A DNA stretch of 28,082 nt from a virus (IMGVR_UViG_3300037278_000784:1-28082); one strand, 5' to 3'. Counted from the stretch's first letter, positions 19,465 through 27,378 are shown. Made by a program: numbers and translations. Notes: a model not told the origin generated them from the letters alone.

Positions 19465-21006
19465 ATGAGTATAACAACCACGAGTACGCTCCCTGCTCCC
19501 GTCCAGCAGACCTTCTCGTACAAGTTGCTTTCAGTTCCTGTGCCTTATATGATCCATAAGATCCCGGCCGAACTGAAGCAAATGCCACGTAATGGTGGTA
19601 CGACCCTTAACTAGTCTAGGGGTCGATAAATCTTCTCTGATTGACTTGAAAACCTTACCAGGTAATGCTGGAGGCAACAAGGGGCAAGTATAACACATAC
19701 AGCCTGAACGTAGCAAGCGAGAAGACCCTTCGGGGATGCGGTGCTCTGAACATTGCAGAAATGCAGTGAGTGAAGTGCAATAGGCTTCACCTCCCAGCGA
19801 TGGGAAGTAACAAAATTGTAGAATGCGACGGTATAATCCATTGGCAACTTGTCCTGTGCCGTTGGGGAACTTGGGTGTAGACCCAGCGCCCCAAAATTTG
19901 ACCGCATTGAATATTGATGCGAAAATGGATTTTTACGGTACCTACATATTGCTCAACGAGCAGGTAACCTTACAAAACCAAGATCCTGTATTAAATGAAG
20001 CTACGCAAAGGCTGGGTAAAAAGTATGCCCAGGATAAACTTTCTCTTATTGACTTGGAACTCCAGGAAGCTGCATAAGCATGGAAGACAAGGGGCAAGGA
20101 TATGTTATGTAACAATTGTATGTATGAACTTTTAAGAGAATTATCATTAACCTTACACGGTGGTGGTGCTTTTTATTGTATGACCCTCACATGTACAGAC
20201 AATAATAAATGTGACAAAGAAAAGTTCAAGAACGATTTGTTAAAAATTATCCAGCCTGAACGACTAAATGAGAAAGCTCCGAAAGGAGATGCGATAGTCT
20301 GAACAGCGACAATAAATAAAATCGCTGAGGCTGATTCGAAGAAGTCGGCCCGCCAGTAGGTGACGATTTGTCACCGACTGGTCACAAAAGTAACAGAATG
20401 GTATCTCTCCGTCAAACTGAAGATCAGTTGATGCGGGACATGCTGAGCGCAACAGCGACATTAGTGAACTGTGTCGGTGGTAATGATGGTGATAACCCAA
20501 CAGAAATCACACGCACAGACGTAGACTACGTCGTCAGAACGCTACGTGGGAATAATGCCTACAGCTTTTTGACGGGAGTCGAAGGGGAAAATCGATTTGG
20601 AACAGCGCCAGTACGCGACGCTTACTTTGGCCTTGGCCACACAAACCTCATAGGGCAGTTGGACAATGTCAATGGATTCACCCAGAAATGGAACTACCCT
20701 AATCAACAGTCCACCCTCGATGCAGAATGGGGTACATGCGCCAATATTAGATTTTTACTTTCTAGTGTCGGTTCTGTAACTCCTAACGCGTCAATGCTTG
20801 GAGCTGATTGCTACAATATTTTCTGTTGTGGCAGAGAAAGTTTCGCAGCTATCGAACAAGATGGGCATTCTGCACGGTTCATATACCGTCCGCCCATTTT
20901 TAGCGGCGCTCTAGCCCAAAATGCTAGTGTGGGATTCGTATTCGCTGAGGTTCCTCGTATCCTCAACGATCAGTGGCTTTTAAATCTACGATGCACATTG
21001 GCATAA
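19465..21006 (+). CDS. Major capsid protein, gene split by two group I introns
   Basis: Exons 19465-19607, 19819-20017 and 20401-21006 join into 948 nt, 315 residues plus stop, with no frame problem. Exon 1 runs MSITTTSTLPAPVQQ to ...RNGGTTL. Exon 2 continues RMRRYNPLATCPVPLGN, IDAKMDFYGTYILLNEQVT and QNQDPVLNEATQRLG. Exon 3 continues VSLRQTEDQLMRDMLSATAT, TAPVRDAYFGLGHTNLIGQL, and AEVPRILNDQWLLNLRCTLA. This order is that of N4 gp56/P22-type HK97-fold coat proteins. Unspliced RNA stops at TAG 19612, so capsid production depends on splicing. No ribosome site precedes the ATG, only an A-rich leader. Confidence 0.92.
19608..19818 (+). ncRNA. Group I intron 1 of the capsid gene (211 nt, no ORF)
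   Basis: P1: exon CGACCCT pairs with AGGGGTCG, with U.G at the splice site. The intron ends in G (19818). P10: TCTA before the guide pairs with exon TAGA. P7: GAGCA (one bulged U) with TGCTC. P8: CCC-TTCG-GGG. P9: CATTGCA-GAAA-TGCAGTG. Then hairpins GTGAAG/CTTCAC and CCCA-GCGA-TGGG. It interrupts codon 48 in phase 2. It is very small for a group I intron but the core strands are all present. Confidence 0.85.
20018..20400 (+). ncRNA. Group I intron 2 of the capsid gene (383 nt, contains ORF)
   Basis: P1: exon CTGGGT pairs with GCCCAG, U.G at the splice site; terminal G at 20400. It shares ATTGACTTG, ACAAGGGGCAAG, CAGCCTGAACG, GATGCG and AAGTAACA with intron 1. P7 GACTA/TAGTC, P8 CTCC-GAAA-GGAG and P9 CAGCGA/TCGCTG differ from intron 1 but keep pairing. 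It lies after codon 114, phase 0. The extra length is an insert with an ORF between conserved core strands. Confidence 0.85.
20102..20302 (+). CDS. Small cysteine-rich ORF within intron 2
   Basis: 66 codons starting MLCNNCMYELLRELSLTLHG, with cysteines at about 3, 6, 26, 31 and 37, then KFKNDLLKIIQPERLNEKAP. The last ~16 codons are the intron's own P7/P8 core. Five spaced cysteines could form a zinc site, but the frame is far too short for a known homing endonuclease and shows no GIY-YIG, HNH or LAGLIDADG motif. It may be a remnant of one, or untranslated. An AAGGAT run lies almost against the ATG. Confidence 0.35.
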   Translation: MLCNNCMYELLRELSLTLHGGGAFYCMTLTCTDNNKCDKEKFKNDLLKIIQPERLNEKAPKGDAIV

Positions 21007-21019
21007 GGAGGATAAAAAA

Positions 21020-22009
21020 ATGAGTACTTCTATTCATGGCCTTTTAACAAGTACATTTACCTCCGATGGGCTACCGAGATACATCTCGCTGCCATGTGGG
21101 TATGATTTATTTGACCTCGTCAACATCTCAGATATTGGCGATGCAGGGGCGACAACACAGGTAATGAGAGCGAAAGGATATAGTGCTCTACCTGCAGGGT
21201 CTGCCTATCTCAACCTGAAGACAAATGGTGCTGCGACATTGGCTCTTGAGTCAATGATCACAACGAATGGATTCACATTCCTCCAAGATAGTGGAATCCA
21301 AACTCCAGGGGCTCCTGTTGCAGTGACAGCTATTACTGCGGCATCTCCTGCTGTAGTATCGTCTGCATCAACAGCTGCTGTTGGCGATGTCATCAGGCTT
21401 TATGGGACCACAGGAATGCTGCAGATTGCTGGCTGGGACTTCACAGTTTCTGCTGTCAATCCTGGCGTCACACAGTCAATCAACAACTTGATTGCTGCTG
21501 GTTTCGCTGCTGCCGCAACAGCTGGTTTTGTAAGGATTATACCTTTTAATCCTCGCTATTATCCTCCTATACGTCGAATTGTTGCTATTACCCAAGGGGT
21601 ATCAACAGTTATCGCTCTTAACGTCACACACTACTACACTGTGGGACAGCAAGTGCGTATATCGATGCCAGCTGGATGGGGGATGCCAGAGATCAATGGT
21701 CTCCAAGGCACCATCACAGCTATAGGCACGGCTATTTCGAGCTCGACAAACACCATCACGGTGAATATTGACTCGTCAACCTTCACTCCTTTTGCATTCG
21801 CAACAAGCGCAGCAGCTGCTCTTGCTATAGGGGTGCCAGAAGTTGTACCTATTGGCGAAGCTGCAATCAATACGATTGCACAGCCATATGGTAATCTCCT
21901 TGATGATGCTACACGAAATATCTCCATCACAGGGATTATCGTTGGCACAGGCGTACAAACTGCTGGTAAGTTATATCAGTGGATTGCACGTAGAGGACAG
22001 TCGATCTAA
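21020..22009 (+). CDS. Structural protein with beta-rich domains
   Basis: A 329-residue product, AAGGAGG-type site upstream, 13 nt after the capsid stop. N-terminal ~90 residues mixed; then Ala/Thr/Ser-rich beta sequence. Residues ~200-275 (HYYTVGQQVRISMPAGWGMP, INGLQGTITAI, then IDSSTFTPF) form a unit resembling the small beta domain annotated in phages as E1-FCCH-like; it recurs in 22908-23354. C-terminus ends in strands. Position just after the coat gene suggests a head decoration or head-tail protein. A strong terminator follows. Confidence 0.65.
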   Translation: MSTSIHGLLTSTFTSDGLPRYISLPCGYDLFDLVNISDIGDAGATTQVMRAKGYSALPAGSAYLNLKTNGAATLALESMITTNGFTFLQDSGIQTPGAPVAVTAITAASPAVVSSASTAAVGDVIRLYGTTGMLQIAGWDFTVSAVNPGVTQSINNLIAAGFAAAATAGFVRIIPFNPRYYPPIRRIVAITQGVSTVIALNVTHYYTVGQQVRISMPAGWGMPEINGLQGTITAIGTAISSSTNTITVNIDSSTFTPFAFATSAAAALAIGVPEVVPIGEAAINTIAQPYGNLLDDATRNISITGIIVGTGVQTAGKLYQWIARRGQSI

Positions 22010-22031
22010 CATTAGATTTGATTGATTTGTT

Positions 22032-22062
22032 AGGGCCTCTCGTTCTGAGGGGCCCTTTTTTT
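22032..22062 (+). terminator. Strong intrinsic terminator
   Basis: AGGGCCTCTC-GTTCT-GAGGGGCCCT stem (10 bp, one G.U) followed by seven T. It closes the scaffold-capsid transcript 22 nt after the stop of 21020-22009. Confidence 0.9.
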
Positions 22063-22355
22063 ATTCTTAGATATTTGTAATTTCTTTAGCACATTTGTGA
22101 GGGAGATACTCTTAAATACTCTTTAAAATTGTATTTATACGCTTAAATTTGCGCTAGGTTAAGCGATCTAGATTTGGCAGGGTAAATACTGCCTTGACCA
22201 AGATAATTGATTGTAGCTCGATTCTGTGCGAATTTAGGGCCTCCATCTCATGCCCAGCTAAATTCTGTATTCAACCAATGTAAAGTAAAATATTTCTTCC
22301 ACAAATAGGGAATATTTGAAATATTGCGCTTGAAACCTAAAACAAGAGGTGTTTC
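22063..22355. other. Intergenic region before the next virion operon
   Basis: About 290 bp of AT-rich sequence without a convincing gene. It holds copy 2 of the 19-bp repeat (22214-22232) and one TGTAAAGNAAAAT motif (22279-22291). A 26-codon frame around the repeat (SSILCEFRASI...) has no start and resembles the frame at copy 1 only across the repeat. Confidence 0.6.
22214..22232. repeat. 19-bp exact repeat, copy 2
   Basis: TAGCTCGATTCTGTGCGAA, identical and same-strand to 7080-7098. Here it is non-coding, about 125 bp upstream of gene 22356. Confidence 0.85.
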
Positions 22356-22901
22356 ATGTCGCGTCAAAAGAAAGAAGTAGTTGAAAAGTTAGATGAAGTA
22401 GAAACGAAAGAAATGGCTTCACAATCAAGTGAAGAAGTTAAAGCAACTAACCCATTTACTAAAAAAGAGGAGCTGATCGTCATCACTCTTCCAAGCAAAA
22501 AAGAACTTGCAAAAGAGAAACTTAACAAGCTCATTGAAGAAGAAACCAAACTCGTAAAAGGGCGATTTCGTAATTACGAGGCTCCAGGTGGGAATTTGAG
22601 AGTTCAGATTAGGAAATATCCAGGAATCCCTCCATTTGATAAAGTAATGGTTGATAATGAAATGTATGAAGTTCCTTTATATGTGGCGCGACATCTCAAT
22701 GGTATTGATGCCTCAGCTGGAGGAGGCACTACAAAGACTAACACTTGTGCTTGGCCCACTCATAATTTCCAATGGGACCGCAATAAACCTATGCCAGCTA
22801 GTAGGGAGGATGATATGGGTGTTCCAGTTCCTATTCTTGGAGTTTCCAAGTGGACTCGCAGGTTTGGCTTTGAGAGCACTATATTCGATCCAGAAGGTTA
22901 A
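22356..22901 (+). CDS. Conserved phage structural-region protein
   Basis: A 181-residue product with AGAGGTG upstream. A charged N-terminal helix (~1-60) precedes LNKLIEEETKLVKGRFRNYE, APGGNLRVQIRKYPGIPPFD, then MYEVPLYVARHLNGIDASAG and IPV-like segments near the end. The 'KG.F.NYE.PG.......KYPG.PPFd.vm.DGe.YevPLyVArHLNG.D' pattern is conserved among phages with this capsid/tail set and lies beside head-completion genes. Its exact role is not known to me. Confidence 0.7.
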   Translation: MSRQKKEVVEKLDEVETKEMASQSSEEVKATNPFTKKEELIVITLPSKKELAKEKLNKLIEEETKLVKGRFRNYEAPGGNLRVQIRKYPGIPPFDKVMVDNEMYEVPLYVARHLNGIDASAGGGTTKTNTCAWPTHNFQWDRNKPMPASREDDMGVPVPILGVSKWTRRFGFESTIFDPEG

Positions 22902-22907
22902 AATTAT

Positions 22908-23354
22908 ATGACTGCTCCTGACTACTTTTATCCCAATCAGCAGGCTATCTCTGCCATCTCCCAGAGCTTGCCTGTTATCATAACTACGTACAATCCTCAT
23001 AATTACAAGAATGGGTTGGTAGTCAGGGTTTTTGTCCCTTCCAATAAAGAATATTTTCCTTTCAAGGCAAATGTTAACTATCTAGGCATGCCACAAATCA
23101 ATGGGCTATTGGGGGAAGTCACTGTCCTTAGTCCTACAACCTTCTCACTGCCAATTGATTCCTCTTCCTTTGACACTTACACTCCTGGCATTGGCTTTCC
23201 AGAAGACAATGAATTTGTAGGGCAAGTAATTCCTGTAGGAGAGATAGCGCTCACCTTGACAAGTGCTACTGTGAACAATAGAAATATAGTTCCAGAGATT
23301 TTTGGCACTCCTCCATCACCTAATTACCCCCTAAACCCTGTAATATTCCCTTAA
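22908..23354 (+). CDS. Beta-rich protein sharing a domain with 21020-22009
   Basis: A 148-residue product. Most of it is one domain: NYKNGLVVRVFVPSNKEYFP, YLGMPQINGLLGEVTVLSPT, TFSLPIDSSSFD, matching the repeated unit in the earlier structural gene at 'y..G..VRi..P.....Gmp.INGl.G.vT......t..IDsS.F'. It starts six bases after the previous stop, with only a weak GAAGG site. Probably a virion accessory or stabilising domain; unverified. Confidence 0.6.
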   Translation: MTAPDYFYPNQQAISAISQSLPVIITTYNPHNYKNGLVVRVFVPSNKEYFPFKANVNYLGMPQINGLLGEVTVLSPTTFSLPIDSSSFDTYTPGIGFPEDNEFVGQVIPVGEIALTLTSATVNNRNIVPEIFGTPPSPNYPLNPVIFP

Positions 23355-23369
23355 CCCATCTAAGGTATT

Positions 23370-24497
23370 ATGTCAGTCCCTTTTACGCTCTTAGATATTA
23401 GAAATAAGGTCAGAAGGATAACAGGCAGGCCAAATACTGCCCAAATCACTGATGCTCAAATTGATCAATACATCAATACATACTACATCTTTGACCTCAA
23501 TGAAGAGTTGAGGATGGAAAGTTTTAGATATAACTATCAGTTTGTAACGAATGCCAACACTCCTGTTTATGACTTTCCTAAGGAATTGTACTTGACAAAT
23601 ATGCCTCCAGTATATATTGGAGGCTACCAAAGCTACATGACTCAGAGTAGAAATAACTTCTTTAGGATTACTCCACAACCTGACTTTCTTCAACAGCAGG
23701 TGACGACGGGAAATGGGACAAAAGGTCCTTATGCCTTTACGTTGACAAACACCCCTGTTATGCCAGGGTTTAAGCCCAACCCTTTTGGGGCCTACACTCC
23801 CTCTGTTGCTTATGTTATAGGGGTCCCAGGTACTGACATCCCAGCCTCACAAGTCAATTGGAATGTACTTATTAGTGGGCAAGACGCTACTGGCAGAAGC
23901 ATAAATCTAGTCGATGATGGGGGATCTTCTGTAAATGGACATAGCAATATAGGGCTTTTGTTTGATCCTAACGACAATTCCACGTTGCCAGCCAACGCTA
24001 GAGGGACGATAAACTACATCACAGGCCAGGTGGCCATCAACGCTCTTCCAGGCTTTGCAACGGCGATCGCTGCAGGAAATCCTATCAACTGCCAATACGT
24101 CCCATATGTAGCTTCAAGGCCTCAAAGTGTAGTCTTCTACCAAGATCAATTTATCCTCTATCCTGTGCCAGATCAAGCTTATACAGTAAGTTTTGAGGCC
24201 TACAAGTATCCTACAGCCTTCTTAGCTGTTGCCCCTGCTACTGCTGGAGATAACGCCCTTGTTCCTCAACTTCGAGAGCTTTGGCAACTCCTAGCCTATG
24301 GCGCTGCAGATAAAATATTTGCTGATGCTGGGGATATGGATAATTTGATGAAGTTTCGTCCCTTGTTACAGGAGCAATTGAAACTTTGCCAAAGAAGAAC
24401 TATCGTGCAGCAGACAAGTGAAAGGGCTGCGACTATATATTCAGAGCAAGATAGACTTTCGCAATGGCCATTTGGAAACCTATTTGGTGGTTTCTAG
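23370..24497 (+). CDS. Head-tail adaptor, gp4-like, with inserted domain
   Basis: A 375-residue product; AAGG four bases before ATG. The N-terminus FTLLDIRNKVRRITGRPNTA, QITDAQIDQYINTYYIFDLN is the typical start of P22 gp4-like adaptors that bind under the portal. The C-terminus (LRELWQLLAYGAADKIFADA, then helix) returns to the helical fold. Between them, residues ~105-240 form a beta-rich insertion (YAFTLTNTPVMPGFKP..., TGQVAINALPGF), making the protein about twice the length of gp4. The hub gene downstream carries a similar 'GTINYVTGAVTLAF' segment, so the inserted domain may be shared. Confidence 0.7.
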   Translation: MSVPFTLLDIRNKVRRITGRPNTAQITDAQIDQYINTYYIFDLNEELRMESFRYNYQFVTNANTPVYDFPKELYLTNMPPVYIGGYQSYMTQSRNNFFRITPQPDFLQQQVTTGNGTKGPYAFTLTNTPVMPGFKPNPFGAYTPSVAYVIGVPGTDIPASQVNWNVLISGQDATGRSINLVDDGGSSVNGHSNIGLLFDPNDNSTLPANARGTINYITGQVAINALPGFATAIAAGNPINCQYVPYVASRPQSVVFYQDQFILYPVPDQAYTVSFEAYKYPTAFLAVAPATAGDNALVPQLRELWQLLAYGAADKIFADAGDMDNLMKFRPLLQEQLKLCQRRTIVQQTSERAATIYSEQDRLSQWPFGNLFGGF

Positions 24498-24537
24498 CCT
24501 CACGCTAATTTTAGTCTTGTAAGACAAGTCTTTTATT

Positions 24538-24590
24538 GAAATCCTAGAGGCATTATATTGCGGTTAAGCAATATAATTCTTTAGGATTTC
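24538..24590 (+). promoter_or_regulatory. Nested hairpin covering the ribosome site of the tail hub gene
   Basis: Outer arms GAAATCCTA (24538-24546) and TAGGATTTC (24582-24590), inner arms ATTATATTGC (24552-24561) and GCAATATAAT (24568-24577), both perfect, loop GGTTAA. The right outer arm contains the AGGA site for ATG 24593. Confidence 0.65.
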
Positions 24591-24592
24591 AC

Positions 24593-26914
24593 ATGTCATA
24601 CCAGCCATATTACATCTCACAGTATGAACAGGATACAGGGCTTGAAAACTATTTCCAGTCCTTTTTGCTTCCTGAGAAGGCTTTTCCTCTTTTAGAAGAT
24701 GCTTACTGTTGGAGAGGAAGAGTACAGAGAAGGGGAGGGGTTTTCCTTTTAGGAAGGTTAAGAAGAGAGCTTACAGACATAAAGCTCAGTACGCAGGCTA
24801 ATGGAGCTGCATATACCATTGCGGATATATTTGCTGACCCCAACATAAACGTACGATCTCCTCCTCCTCCAGCTATTTCTGAGACATATGCTCAAATTGA
24901 TCCAAAATCAGTCTCTGTAACAGTTGGGGCTATCGTTTTTGTAGATGATGGCTTAGGGGGGTTGTCAGATGGGGCTGGGAATACAGGCACTATTAACTAT
25001 GTCACTGGCGCTGTAACACTTGCTTTTGTTCCCCCTCTAGGCGTAGCTACAGACGTATACATAACCTTTGGGTATTTTCCATTTTTGCCTGTTATGGGGT
25101 TAAATCTTTATGAAGTTCCTGGAGTTGATTTTGATTTCCTCATAGCTTTTGATCAAAAATATGCCTATCAATACAATTATCTGTCTTTTGAGTTTGAGGA
25201 ATTAACAGCTCCTGGCACAACATGGACAGGGACAGACGCAAACCTCTTCTGGTCAACAAATTATAGCCTTCCAGGATCTCCAAATCCTATATTTTGGGCA
25301 ACGAACTTCAATGGAGCTGTAGGTGGGGACCCTATACGATATTACGACGGGACTGCTTGGACTGATTTTTCTCCAGTGGTAGACGCTGCTAATAACGAAC
25401 TTCATAGCTGTCTCGCCATGCTCCCATTTAAAAATTGCTTGTTAACTTTCAATACATGGGAAGGACAGGGAGGAGCTCACCCAACTTCTATTAACTATCC
25501 TCAAAGATGTCGATGGAATGCCCCCCATGCTGACCCTATAAACCCTACTTTTTGGCTGGAGGCTGTAGGAGAGGCAGGATATATTGACATTCCAAGCCAA
25601 GACACAATTGTTTCTGTTGAATATTTAAAGGACGTTATTCTTGTAAAGTCTAATTCATCATCTTGGAAACTTATTTATACTGGAGATTTAGTTACACCAT
25701 TTGCGTTTCAAAAGATTAATTCAGAATTTGGTGCATCATCAACTTTTAGCCTAATACCATTCGATGATGGCGTCTACGCCATAGGATATCGAGGCATTAC
25801 CACTGATGACACTACTTCTGTAGAGAGAATAGACCTTAAGATTCCAGACGAATATCTTAAAAATGAACCAGCTCCCTTTAGGGCTTATGGAATAAGAGAC
25901 TATGCAAAAGAATTGGTGTATTGGGCATATGGTTTAGAGACATTGAATGTAGAGATTACTACTCCTTATCCAGCAAATCCTTGCTTTAACAACCAAGTGC
26001 TTGTATATAACTATAGAAACAATAGCTATGCCAGGTTTAATGATTCATACACTTGCTTTGGTACTTTCTATATTGAAGAGCCAATTGGATTCCCCCCTGC
26101 AATAACTCCATCGTCTGACAATGTCATAGCAGGAAATCAGCAAGGGTTTGTGGAAATAATGAATGCCCAAACCCTCAACAGCCCATCATTATCTATCGTA
26201 GCCATAACTCCTGGGGCCAATGTCAAAATAACAATTCCAAACCACAACTTTAACACAGCAGTTGTAGATTATTGGGTTAGGATCGATGGGATAATTGGGC
26301 TAGGACCAAATAATCCAGACACATTGAATTACTCAGTTTTGAATCCAGATATTTTTCACCTAAAAAACCCTTCCCCAGATCTTGATAATGTTTATCTTGA
26401 GCTATATGACCCCGCCACAAACACTTTAAACCCTGTAGCATTGGTTGCAGGGGGTACATATCTTGGTGGTGGGACCATAACAATAATGCAAAACTTCAGC
26501 ATCAAAACAAAGTTCTTTTCCCCTTTCTATGATAGTGGTCAACAAAATAGGGTTCCCTTCATAGATTTTCTAACAGATAAAACTACCTCTGGGCAGTATT
26601 CAGCGTTAGTGTTTCTTAATGAAAGAGATACCAGTGTAACAGATGCTGTCAACAACCCTCTTGTTCCTACCAATGAAGGTCTTATTGGGGATTATACAGT
26701 TCTTTCATGCCCAGAAAACATAAATCTTTACCCCTTTCAACAGCGACAGGATAAAATCTGGCATAGATTCTTTTCTCCATTTATCTCTCAGAACTTTCAG
26801 CTTTATTTGACTATGAATCCCACACAAATGTCGTCATATGACATCAACAACAATGACTTTGTCCTGCATGCTATGACCTTATATCTTTCACCCAATGCTA
26901 GGATGACGCCGTAA
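24593..26914 (+). CDS. Tail hub / gp10-like packaged-DNA stabilising protein
   Basis: A 773-residue product. It opens YYISQYEQDTGLENYFQSFL, LPEKAFPLLEDAYCWRGRVQ, RRGGVFLLGRLRRE, the pattern at the start of gp10-like hubs of short-tailed phages ('...p.l.PeeAf..L.nayvWRGrv.kR.G...LGRL.R'). The rest is beta-rich, including WSTNYSLPGSPNPIFWATNF, SWKLIYTGDLVTPFAFQKIN and VYAIGYRGITTDDT (propeller-like), and ends in a strand-rich domain. The hub closes the portal channel and holds the spike. Translation is probably limited by the hairpin upstream. The stop shares one base with the next start (TAATG). Confidence 0.8.
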   Translation: MSYQPYYISQYEQDTGLENYFQSFLLPEKAFPLLEDAYCWRGRVQRRGGVFLLGRLRRELTDIKLSTQANGAAYTIADIFADPNINVRSPPPPAISETYAQIDPKSVSVTVGAIVFVDDGLGGLSDGAGNTGTINYVTGAVTLAFVPPLGVATDVYITFGYFPFLPVMGLNLYEVPGVDFDFLIAFDQKYAYQYNYLSFEFEELTAPGTTWTGTDANLFWSTNYSLPGSPNPIFWATNFNGAVGGDPIRYYDGTAWTDFSPVVDAANNELHSCLAMLPFKNCLLTFNTWEGQGGAHPTSINYPQRCRWNAPHADPINPTFWLEAVGEAGYIDIPSQDTIVSVEYLKDVILVKSNSSSWKLIYTGDLVTPFAFQKINSEFGASSTFSLIPFDDGVYAIGYRGITTDDTTSVERIDLKIPDEYLKNEPAPFRAYGIRDYAKELVYWAYGLETLNVEITTPYPANPCFNNQVLVYNYRNNSYARFNDSYTCFGTFYIEEPIGFPPAITPSSDNVIAGNQQGFVEIMNAQTLNSPSLSIVAITPGANVKITIPNHNFNTAVVDYWVRIDGIIGLGPNNPDTLNYSVLNPDIFHLKNPSPDLDNVYLELYDPATNTLNPVALVAGGTYLGGGTITIMQNFSIKTKFFSPFYDSGQQNRVPFIDFLTDKTTSGQYSALVFLNERDTSVTDAVNNPLVPTNEGLIGDYTVLSCPENINLYPFQQRQDKIWHRFFSPFISQNFQLYLTMNPTQMSSYDINNNDFVLHAMTLYLSPNARMTP

Positions 26915-27378
26915 TGACCTCTACCTATCTTCCTACCTACAAGTGTTTCCCTGTCGCAAAACCTGCCGAATTAGACAGGGTGATGGTCCAGACATATACT
27001 GAAATGGCTACTCAAATAAATTACAAGGAAAATGGGCAGTATGAACAGGTTGAGACAAATACTGGAGAGCAATTTTACAATCTGACAAATCCTAAAATAA
27101 AAAGATTTGTTTTCAGAAAGGCCATAGAATTGCCGCCTATTTTAACAGGGACTATTGTTAATATCCCACACAACATCCCTCTAATAGTTGATATGGCAAA
27201 CATCTATGGTACTGTTTACACAGAAACTCCTGATTGGCGTCCTATTCCATCTGTAGGGCCTTGGGGTACAGATCTTCTCTCAGTGTGGGTGACTGCCGTT
27301 CATATTCATATCGAGTCAGGGCAAACATTTCCGAACATTCTTTCTGGTAGGGTAATCCTCGAATATTTCAAGAATTAA
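26914..27378 (+). CDS. Small tail protein
   Basis: A 154-residue product translationally coupled to the hub gene. MTSTYLPTYKCFPVAKPAEL, then ENGQYEQVETNTGEQFY, RFVFRKAIELPPILTGTIVN, IPHNIPLIVDMANIYGT. The 'R..i....l..g....i.HnI.......I.G.......' core matches short conserved tail proteins that follow the hub in related phages, probably beta-sandwich in fold. Exact role unknown. Followed by a small TTTCTGT/ACAGAAA hairpin. Confidence 0.65.
   Translation: MTSTYLPTYKCFPVAKPAELDRVMVQTYTEMATQINYKENGQYEQVETNTGEQFYNLTNPKIKRFVFRKAIELPPILTGTIVNIPHNIPLIVDMANIYGTVYTETPDWRPIPSVGPWGTDLLSVWVTAVHIHIESGQTFPNILSGRVILEYFKN

Noticed and set aside
19823-20077. Separate 84-residue gene MRRYNPLATCPVPLGN...
   Set aside because: It is capsid exon 2 plus the start of intron 2; the coat-like part ends exactly at the predicted 5' splice site.
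19608-20400. Inteins or simple frameshifts as the cause of the broken capsid gene
   Set aside because: Both segments contain in-frame stops and show RNA core pairing rather than protein splicing motifs.
20264-20500. Minus-strand 78-residue ORF across intron 2 and exon 3
   Set aside because: His/Arg-rich shadow over the intron core and capsid exon with no start context.
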